DNA of 64,000 nucleotides from Iris pallida (Eukaryota > Streptophyta > Magnoliopsida > Asparagales > Iridaceae). A program made the translations under genes and the position numbers. The stretch covers positions 43,893,466 through 43,957,465 of the forward strand of contig JANAVB010005597.1 in NCBI GenBank assembly GCA_029216955.1, given 5' to 3'. The notes under the pieces are model-generated. The model worked only from the letters and a program-made list of their open reading frames with translations, was not told where the DNA came from and made no database searches. Positions 56,161-64,000 of this stretch are shown piece after piece (position 1 is the first letter of the stretch; each line of letters begins with the position of its first letter).

Positions 56161-57295
56161 ACCTAAAAAGGCAGCGTATGGATTCCATACTGCGCTGCGC
56201 TAAAGAGCGCGCACAGTGTAGCACCCAGTTTTCTAAAATTGGGGATTTTTGAAAATTTATTATTTTTATTATTAATTAATAGTATTTTAGTCAGGATATG
56301 ATTTTTGGTGATTATTAGTGTAGTTAAACCATTTCTAAAGTCATGCTAAGTCATGACTTATGACTTTGTGATTTTGGTTAGTATAACTTAGTGTAAACCC
56401 TAGTTTTCTCTAACCTAGAAGTTGCCATGACCATGAGAGCTTAGCCATAGGCTTAGAACACCAAATTAGTGATTTTTAGCCTAAAGGGTATTTTGGTAAT
56501 TTACTAGACTTTATTTGAGATTATGTGATTTTATTATTATTTAATCATGGTTAAAGTCCCATGATTAGTCCCTAACCTATCCTACCCTAAACTAGAGGTT
56601 AGCCACTAATCTAGAAGCATTAGGATGAAGATTGGTCATGGGGTAAAGTAAGTTAAATATCTAGATATTACTATTCTTGATATTTTGCTTAAATCACTCC
56701 AAATATCCAACCCCTTTACACAAGTCTTGCCTTAGCCTAGAAGAAAGCCAAGGACACCTCCCCTGCTCCCATGGCAGCCAAGGACCCCCCCTTGGCAGCC
56801 CACAATTCTATAAAACTCCATTGAATTAATTCATCAATAATTTACATGAAATTAATTCCTAGAAAATCCATTTTTCTTCAAACCTTCACAACTTGATCAT
56901 TCTTGATCCAAATTCACTCTAGTCTCTTGCATTGGAATCCTACAACATCTAAGGTGCTAAGGGGAACTAGCAATCAAGGATTTAGAAGCATTGGACATCA
57001 TCAAGTTGAAGAAAGCACACCCCCCTCTTCTTTGATTTTCATTAAAATTTCACCAATAGGTATTTTTCCCTCAAACATAGTTAAAATCCTGTTTTCTCTT
57101 CATAATTGCATTCATATAGGACTAGCACAACTGTGGGTAAAGTTTGGTGGAAACTAGACTTGGTTTGGTGTCCGTGTCGGACACGTATCATAGGTTTGAA
57201 ACCCTTATTTGGTGGAATGCCACAATGGACTTGTTTTTGTGTTTTTGTCAAACAAATTACACAGACTTGTAGCCCTAGACTTGCTGATCACAGAA

Positions 57296-57947
57296 CACGT
57301 GGACTGAGCACATTTTCGTGCTGTGTCCGTGTCCAAATTGGACACGAACCGACCGCACGAGCCCCTCGTGCATGCCCTGCTACCCGACACTTCGTGTGCA
57401 CTACACAGGCCACTAGGACACGTGAGTTTTGACACAGACAAGGGGGCAATGTCTGCGAACATGCCTCCAAAGTCTCGTGTTGCGTCGTGTCGTGTCGAGT
57501 GAGAAAACTCACTCGCACTGGACACGTGCTGTCAGCGCACACGCACGCGGGCACGACTTTGAGCGTGTCGTGTTGCATGGACACGACACTAGAGTGTCTC
57601 GTAGTGACACGGGCATGAAGCCCTGCATGTGGTGTACACGTGGACACGAGCACGTGGTGCATCGTATCATGTATCGTGAGTACGACACGTGTAACCGCGT
57701 GCACGACGCTGTCGAAACGTGCGTATCAGTCGTGTTTTTCACGACTGATACGGGTTTCGTATCGTGTCCACGAGTGTCGTGGACACGTGACAGTATGTCC
57801 ATCGTGTAGCCCTATATGTGGGCTACACGTGTGTGTGACCATGCGTCGTGTCGTGTCTCGTGGTGTGTCCACGAGACACGTGAACACGTGCACGACGCTG
57901 TGCACTGTGTTCGTGTATCAGTGCTTACCCGATTGGGTTTTCACGTG
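57296..57947. promoter_or_regulatory. G-box (CACGTG) cluster in the solo LTR
   Basis: Eleven perfect CACGTG palindromes, starting at 57296, 57419, 57523, 57637, 57651, 57686, 57784, 57826, 57877, 57885 and 57942, within a region rich in GTGTCGTG and GACACG words. CACGTG is the core site of plant bZIP and bHLH factors. Whether it acts here is unknown; simple-sequence expansion could create it. Confidence 0.6.
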
Positions 57948-58189
57948 TTTGGACACGCCGTGTCGTGTCGTGGTGGACTCCCATCGACACACACGACACG
58001 TATACCTATGGGGCCTTAGTTACCAACCAATAGGATCGAGCCTTAGCTCGTGTTGGTGTGAGAAATTGGGTTTGCATAGTTTCGAGTGAACAGTCCACTG
58101 TTTCCAGGTTTTAGGATTTTTCCCAGTTTGTAAAATCGAATTTCAAAACCTATTTTGATCTGTTTTATACATTATATTACTGTATTTTA

Positions 58190-58627
58190 GTATGTATATA
58201 TGTAGTATATATGTATGTGTGAGTGTGGGTGAGTTTTTGGGAAAAATGGTTGTGTGTAGGTGTAGTTGTGTGTGTATACACATGTATGTGTATATATGTG
58301 ACATTGTGTAGTGTTGGGGGGAGCATTTCCTGTTCTCAGGAAACTGAGAACAGCCCCCCATTTCCTGTGTACTCTCTTGCCCTCTCTTTCACTGTCCATC
58401 CCTCTCTCTCATTCTCTCTCTCTCTCTATTCACTCTTTCACTCTCTCTCTCTCACTCTATGTCTCTCTCTCACTTTCCCCTCTCTATATATATGTTTATA
58501 TATAAAGGTTTAGTCTATATATATATATATATGATATATATATATAATTGTCTTAGGATTATATATATTGTGTCAATATGTAGATATCTAGGGTATGTGA
58601 TTGTTGTTTGTGTGAATATATATAAGG

Positions 58628-58668
<41 letters not shown>

Positions 58669-58860
58669 GGTAAGTTTGTGAATATATATATATGTATATA
58701 TGATATATATATTTACTAGTTCATATATAGTGTTATGTATATATATGTGGGTTTTGGTATTATATATATAGTGTATCCCATATTGATATATAGGTAGTAG
58801 GTAGATGGTGTCTATCTATATATATAGACATATATATATGATTTCTAGTATAGGTTTATA
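58190..58860. repeat. Microsatellite block (TA, TATG, TCTC)
   Basis: TG/TATG tract (58190-58310), TCTC-rich tract (58375-58490), then TA tracts (58514-58550, 58629-58665, 58680-58760 and on). No gene. Confidence 0.9.
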
Positions 58861-58942
58861 TGAAAACCTATGACTATGGCCTATGGCCTAGGATTACTAG
58901 CCTATGGCTTGGGGCTAACCCTAATGACCCTAAACCCACTTG

Positions 58943-59173
58943 TTGACCCTTGTTGACTAAGGGTTGACCAAAGTCAACCTTAGGTCAAAAGTGACCTAGT
59001 TAACCTAGAAATGACTAGGAATGACCTAAAATAACTAGTTTAGCTAGTTTGACTAAAACCCTAACTAGTAGACGTAGTTTGACCTAGACTTGACCCAGAT
59101 TGATCATGTTGACTAGTATTTGACTAGTTTGATTAGAAAGTTGACCAAGAGTTGACTTTTGACCAGATTGACC
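58943..59173. promoter_or_regulatory. W-box (TTGACC/T) cluster in the solo LTR
   Basis: Fourteen TTGACY hexamers on either strand in 231 bp: plus strand at 58943, 58953, 58964, 59049, 59079, 59090, 59109, 59120, 59141, 59152, 59159 and 59168; minus strand at 58972 and 58983. TTGACY is the core WRKY-factor site. Nearby CTAGTT and GACCTAG words show the block arose by short-unit repetition. Confidence 0.6.
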
Positions 59174-61149
59174 TAGAATCATGTAGTATGCATTGTATAC
59201 TCTATTTTTACCATTGTGGACATGTTGTGACCTGTTTTACTCTAAATAGGACTCTGTAACACCAGTTCGGACATCTATTCATATCAGTCATACAGGGTGA
59301 CAGGCGAGTATATTCTTTGATCTTTTCATACTTGTTAGGACTTATATTCTTGCTTTAGATTACTTTACATGATGCTGTCACGTCATTATCACGGATTGGT
59401 ACTATATGGATCTTGTTATACGATGTTATCTCCCTCGGGGTGCATCAGATACAGTTGTCATGTGCTTTTCACGAACATCTTGTATTTCATGTACACCGCT
59501 TTCATGTATACTCTTGTGCAATCTTGTACTCTCATGATCACGTGAGCAAACATGATAAAAACCTCTTGTATAAGGTAACGTAACTTGACTGGATCCTTGT
59601 GTATTGATTGGGGAGGGTGAGTAGGAAATGGTTATGTGATCAAATCCCATCTTGTACAAATTCTTGTGAAATCTTGTATATGTCCTAAGCCTGTTTATAT
59701 AACCATCTCATGCTCTAAATCACAGGTTACCTACAGTTCTTACTTATCGTATATATAGATATTTCCAGTTATCAAATCTCTCTCATTTTTATATATATTT
59801 CTTTACAGTCCATGTATCTTACTCTATGCATGCTTTATATTTCCTAACATGATATGAACTGCGTGAGATGTATTGTGCTCGTTCCTGTCCTGACTGGGCC
59901 TGTTGAAAATATTACAGATGATGATGGTGACTGTCCTACCTTCTATGGGACACATGAGGGTGACCTTCAGGAGCCTGAGGAGCATCTAGCTTAGTAGAGG
60001 GTGCCTAGTCTAGTCTAGTGTTTACAGTTTTCATTTTGTATCGGACTGTTCCGATTGTTAGTTGTGACTTAGTTATATTTCAGGTCTTGTACTTATTTGT
60101 GTTGGACATCTACTTGTGTGGTGTGATAACTCTATATATATTCAGTTCTTTCTTTCGTCTGATTCCATATCATGTTCTATCTTTATCTTTCCTAGACTTG
60201 TGTTTGAGATATAGAGTTGAGATGTTATGTTATACCTCCGTGCGGAGATGACAGATTTATATGTCTTATTGTTAGATGTTAGTTGTTATAGATGACCTAT
60301 ACAGCGTTCTACCGCCGACACTGCGGCGTAGGCTGGACGTACCCACGTTCTCGTGCCCCTAATCAGGGTGCGGGTCGTGACACACAGCTCAGTGACGTAA
60401 GCTAAAAAGCTAGCATACACTGCTCACTGTCTTCTCCAAACAGCAAGAACTCCATGGTTGCACCCTAAAGTTTCAAAAGTCCATAACTTGGTCAAAATAA
60501 GTCCGAATCCAACTTTGCAAAGGTCAAAATTGGGTAGAATGAAATCCTCTACAACATGGAACCATCAAAACTTGAAAACACAGAAGTTTAATAGATCAAA
60601 ACCCCCAAAATCCGAAAATCACTCATATCTAGATCTACAAAGATTAAGACTTCGAAATGAAAAATGTCAAGTTCTAAACTCTCTTAGAATCACGAGGGAA
60701 AGAGAATGGAGCCATAAAAATGGGTCCTCATGAAGAAGCAAGATGTACTTGCCTATGGATTTGGTAGGTGGAGAGAGTAATGAAGAAGAAGAAGAGGAGT
60801 AATGGTGAAAATGAGTAATGAGGAGAGAGAATGGAGAGGGTGGCTTTAAATATGGAAGGGGTGGTAGGTGGGAGCTAATGGGCCAGGTCCAATGGGTCGG
60901 GTTGTAGGGGATCCAACCAAAGCCAACCCGAACCCAAAGCCTAGCTAAAGCAGAGAATAAAAGCATGAAATAAAGTGCAGAAATAAAATTGCAGAAATAT
61001 AATTTCAGGAAATAAATTAACATGAATTAAAGGAAATTAAATACAGGATAATACATGATAACTATTAAATAAATACATGATAAATACTAAATAAATACAC
61101 ATGAGTTGTACATGTATAAAAATACGCATTTTAGGAACGGGGAGTGACA

Positions 61150-61163
61150 TCTCTACCCTCCTT
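61150..61163 (-). other. Gypsy #2 polypurine tract
   Basis: Sense AAGGAGGGTAGAGA before the 3' LTR, identical to Gypsy #1. 61164-61317 is short 3' untranslated sequence. Confidence 0.85.
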
Positions 61164-61317
61164 AGAAAAATTTCGTCCTCGGAATTTCAAATCCAAGCAG
61201 GATAGGAATATCAAAACTAAACTAATCTAGGTACAAGCAATTCAATCAAGTAATCATTTTACAATGTCCATAGCAAGTAACATATCTATACTTAACAATC
61301 TACGATATTAAGCAATT

Positions 61318-62373
61318 CTACCCATTAGGTGATAAGCATGAGGAATCAAGACAATCAAGGTACACAGAAAAAGATATACCTTGTGAGTCAAACAGATATG
61401 GATACCGTGATCGGATATCATCCTCACGTTCCCACGTTGACTCTCCCAAAGAGTGATGACCCCAAGCAACCCGGACAAGGTTAATTGTTCGGTTCTTGAG
61501 TATCTTCTCCCTTCGGTCCAAGATGGACACAGGCTGTTCCTCGTAAGACAGGTTGGTACCAACAACCAGTTCTGAATGATCGAAGATATGGCTGGGGTCC
61601 GATACATACCTTCGTAATTGAGATACATGAAACACGTCATGCACCTTTCGTAACGAAGGTGGAAGGGACAAACGATATGCAACATCGCCTACCCTATCAA
61701 GAATAACAAATGGGCCTACGTATCGTGGGCTCAACTTCCCACGAACGCCAAATCTAATGACCCCACGGGTAGGTGAGATCCGCAAAAACATGTGGTCCCC
61801 AACAGAAAACTCTAGCGGCCTACGATGCTGGTCCGCCCAATGACGATGCCGATCCTGCGTAACACGAAGTCGCTCTCTAATTCCCTTAATCACTTCAACC
61901 GTCTGGACAATCATTTCTGGGCCTAACATCTTTCTCTCCCCGATATCATCCCATGCTAGTGGCGACCTACACTTCTTACCATATAATGCTTCAAATGGCG
62001 CCATCTGGATACTGGCTTGATAACTGTTGTTGTATGAAAATTCGACTAAGTGCAGGTGGCCTTCCCAAGATCCTCCAAAATCTAGGGTGCAAGCTCGCAA
62101 CATATCTTCCAAAGTCTGAATTGTCCTTTCCGATTGGCCGTCCGTCTGTGGATGGTAAGCTGTGCTAAATCTTAACTTGGTACCCATACTATGATGCAAG
62201 CTCTTCCAGAAATGCGATGTGAAACGGGTATCTCTGTCTGACACAATACTGACAGGGACTCCATGCTGCCTGACTATCTGTTGCATGTACAACTCTGCCA
62301 ATTTTCTGTAGATTGTCCTACTCTGAAAGGAAGAAAGTGTGCTACCTTCGTAAGCCGATCTACTATCACCCAA
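61318..62373 (-). pseudogene. Gypsy #2 integrase core and chromodomain
   Basis: Continuous frame from 62373 to 61318: [31 protein letters not shown], then the chromodomain-like I-L-D-R-R-E-K-I-L with [17 protein letters not shown]. Unlike Gypsy #1 it has no internal stop here. The first residues are read from the neighbouring frame, because one base of a T run near 62300 is lost compared with Gypsy #1. Confidence 0.92.
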
Positions 62374-64000
62374 ATAGTATCCTTACCACTTGGTGATCTC
62401 GGTAAACCGGTCACAAAGTCCATTGTAATATGCTCCCATTTCCATTCCGGGATGGGAAGCGGTTGCAATAACCCAGCTGGCCTCTGCTGTTTTTCCTTTA
62501 CTTGCTGACATATCAAGCAACGGAAAAAAAAAAAACTAGCTATCTCCCTCTTCATTCCTTTCCACCAGAAGTGCTGCTTGATATCTTGGTACATCTTGGT
62601 CCCTCCAGGATATATAGAATACTGAGAACTGTGAGCTTTTGTCATAACTTCCTGTCTGATATCTCCACTAGGTACACATAGACGTGATCCAAATCTAAGC
62701 GTACCATCTTTATGAATTTGCATCTCTTTCTGAGTCCTGACTCACATTCTGCCCTAAGCTTCTGAATCCTTGGGTCCTGTGCCTGAGCTGCCTTGATCCT
62801 ACCTACCAAGTCGGATTGAACTTGTAGACTCGCCAGAATTCCTACATCACTAGAAAGTATAACTTCAATGCCCATCTCCTGAAGGTCTTCTAAGATGTGC
62901 TTCTGCGTTGTCAACATAAATGCGCCGCCTCTTCTGCTAAGAGCGTCTGCTACCACATTAGCCTTGCCTGGATGATACTGAAGCTCCACATCATAATCTT
63001 TGATCAACTCCAACCATCTTCTCTGCCTCATGTTCAGCTCCTTCTGAGTAAAGATGTACTTCAGACTTTTATGATCTGTGTACATCTCCACTCGGTCACC
63101 ATATAAGTAATGCCTCCATAGCTTCAGAGCAAACACTACTGCCGCCAATTCCAGATCATGAGTTGGGTAATTCTTCTCGTGGTCCCGAAGTTGCCTAGAT
63201 GCATATGCTATCACCTTTCCATGCTGCATAAGGACACATCCAAGTCCTTTACCTGACGCATCACAATATACTGTAAAACCTTCGGGCCCAACTGGCAATG
63301 TAAGGATAGGTGCTGATATCAACTTCTGCTTCAGATTCTCAAATGATGTCTGGTATTCTGCCGACCAGACGAATGGTATATCCTTTCGTATCAAGCGGGT
63401 CATGGGTGCTGAAAGTCCCACAAAATCTGATACAAACCTTCTGTAATATCCTGCCAATCCTAAGAAACTCCGTACATCAGCTACGGTCTTGGGTACTGGC
63501 CAACTCTCTACTGCTTCAACCTTCTTGGGATCTACTGCTACTCCAGCTCCTGAGATGATATGACCCAAAAATAAAATGTGATCTGACCAAAACTCACACT
63601 TGCTGAGCTTGGCATACAACTGGTTCTCTCTTAGAACCTGCAACACTTTCCTGAGGTGGTCTTCATGCTCCTCTTCACTAGCAGAGTATACGAGAATGTC
63701 GTCAAGAAAGACAACGACAAACTGATCTAAGTATGGCATAAAGATGTGGTTCATCAAATCCATGAATATAGCTGGAGCATTGGTCAAACCAAACGGCATT
63801 ACTAAGAATTCATAATTCCCATACTTCGACCTGAATGCTGTCTTGGGGATGTCTTCCTTTCGAACCCTCACCTGATGGTACCCAGAACGAAGATCTATCT
63901 TGGAGAAAACTCTGGCCCTGCTCAACTGATCAAATAAGTCGTCGATCCTGGGTAGTGGGTACTTGTTCTTTACTGTCGCCGCGTTAAGCTTCCTGTAATC
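62274..64000 (-). pseudogene. Gypsy #2 reverse transcriptase, RNase H and integrase N-terminus
   Basis: The open frame 63925-62642 extends from the window edge with [26 protein letters not shown], the catalytic [15 protein letters not shown] and T-H-D-L-E-L-A-A. A one-base loss in a T run near 62720 moves it to frame 62723-62274, which holds H-P/Y-P-G-G-T-K-M-Y, an A-run insertion near 62524-62535 (four Phe) beside C-L-I-C-Q-Q, and [12 protein letters not shown] second T-run loss near 62300 links to the integrase core. Damage here is by slippage, against point stops in Gypsy #1. Confidence 0.92.

Larger units (their letters stand above)
56217..60382 (+). mobile_element. Solo LTR, about 4.2 kb, of an unidentified LTR retrotransposon
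   Basis: TGTAGCACCCAG...GGGTCGTGACA, flanked by the perfect duplication CACAG (56212-56216 and 60383-60387). There is no second LTR or internal region. The end GGTCGTGACA is typical of chromovirus-type Gypsy LTRs. It contains the G-box cluster, TC- and TA-rich microsatellites and the W-box cluster. No convincing coding frame is seen; frames of 100-150 codons at 57205-58089 follow from the biased CACG/CGTG composition. Confidence 0.88.
54012..61149 (-). repeat. Gypsy #2 3' LTR, split
   Basis: 54012-56216 and 60388-61149 together give an LTR of about 2,967 bp, as in Gypsy #1, TGTCACGCCCC...GTGACA. More diverged from the Gypsy #1 LTRs than those are from each other. Confidence 0.92.
54012..64000 (-). 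mobile_element. Gypsy #2: Ty3/Gypsy retrotransposon, partial (runs off the window)
   Basis: Same family as Gypsy #1. Its 3' LTR (sense) is 54012-61149, split by a solo LTR. Polypurine tract at 61150-61163 and pol on the minus strand to the window end. The 5' LTR and gag lie beyond 64000. It inserted in the inverted LTR fragment; the left duplication would be ACTTG (54007-54011), which cannot be checked. Confidence 0.93.

Noticed and set aside
57205..58089. Several 100-150 codon overlapping frames on both strands, rich in Cys, His, Thr and Arg
   Set aside because: All follow from the CACG/CGTG composition of the solo LTR. No single frame looks protein-like.

Overview
This window is a 64-kb stretch of repeat-rich nuclear DNA, almost certainly from a flowering plant. 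The evidence is the set of transposon families: chromodomain Ty3/Gypsy, Ty1/Copia, a DUF4283-type plant LINE, hAT and PIF/Harbinger transposons, MITEs, tRNA-derived SINE-like pieces and large non-autonomous LTR elements (LARDs). I found no host protein gene, no rRNA or functional tRNA gene, no CRISPR array and no prokaryotic operon. The species cannot be named from the sequence alone.

Region 1-22810: a reverse-transcriptase fragment of a LINE (minus strand, 1-1173) abuts a non-coding LTR element, LARD A (1174-22810, plus). LARD A carries a 3.2-kb solo LTR (6299-20693, duplication TACAC). That solo LTR carries a complete 11.2-kb Gypsy element of Tekay/Del type (9495-20666, minus, duplication TAAGT). 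The nest is at least three insertions deep and the target-site duplications give its order.

Region 22811-37886: the 5' part of a LINE on the plus strand (ORF1, endonuclease, first part of RT) is split by three insertions: a 640-bp hAT-like MITE (24338-24977), a 3.6-kb hAT transposon with a nearly intact transposase (25225-28869), and a 7.4-kb Copia element (30258-37626, minus, duplication ATAAA). Each has perfect duplications at its ends.

Region 37887-41973: microsatellites, SINE-like tRNA-derived pieces, arrays of GTGCCA/TTGGC palindromes, a 606-bp hAT MITE (38837-39442) and a poly-G tract. Region 41974-49089 is LARD B, a second copy of the LARD family in the opposite orientation with a perfect duplication (GAAAC). 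It sits in AT-rich repeated DNA next to a decayed PIF/Harbinger transposase (about 51015-51717, minus).

Region 52312-64000: a promoter-like stretch with snRNA-type USE motifs, an inverted piece of a Gypsy LTR (52885-54011), and a second Gypsy element (54012 to the window end, minus). Its LTR is interrupted by a 4.2-kb solo LTR (56217-60382, duplication CACAG) carrying dense clusters of CACGTG (G-box) and TTGACC/T (W-box) motifs.

All coding regions are transposon genes and all are broken. In the Gypsy #1 and Copia polyproteins the frame is continuous and interrupted only by single-base nonsense changes that look like C-to-T or G-to-A transitions, as expected for methylated, silenced DNA. No novel host system is visible. 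The most interesting signals are the two LTR-borne transcription-factor motif arrays, the 69-bp hairpin minisatellite in the Gypsy LTRs, the non-coding LARD pair, and the LINE whose halves lie in opposite orientation on either side of LARD A.
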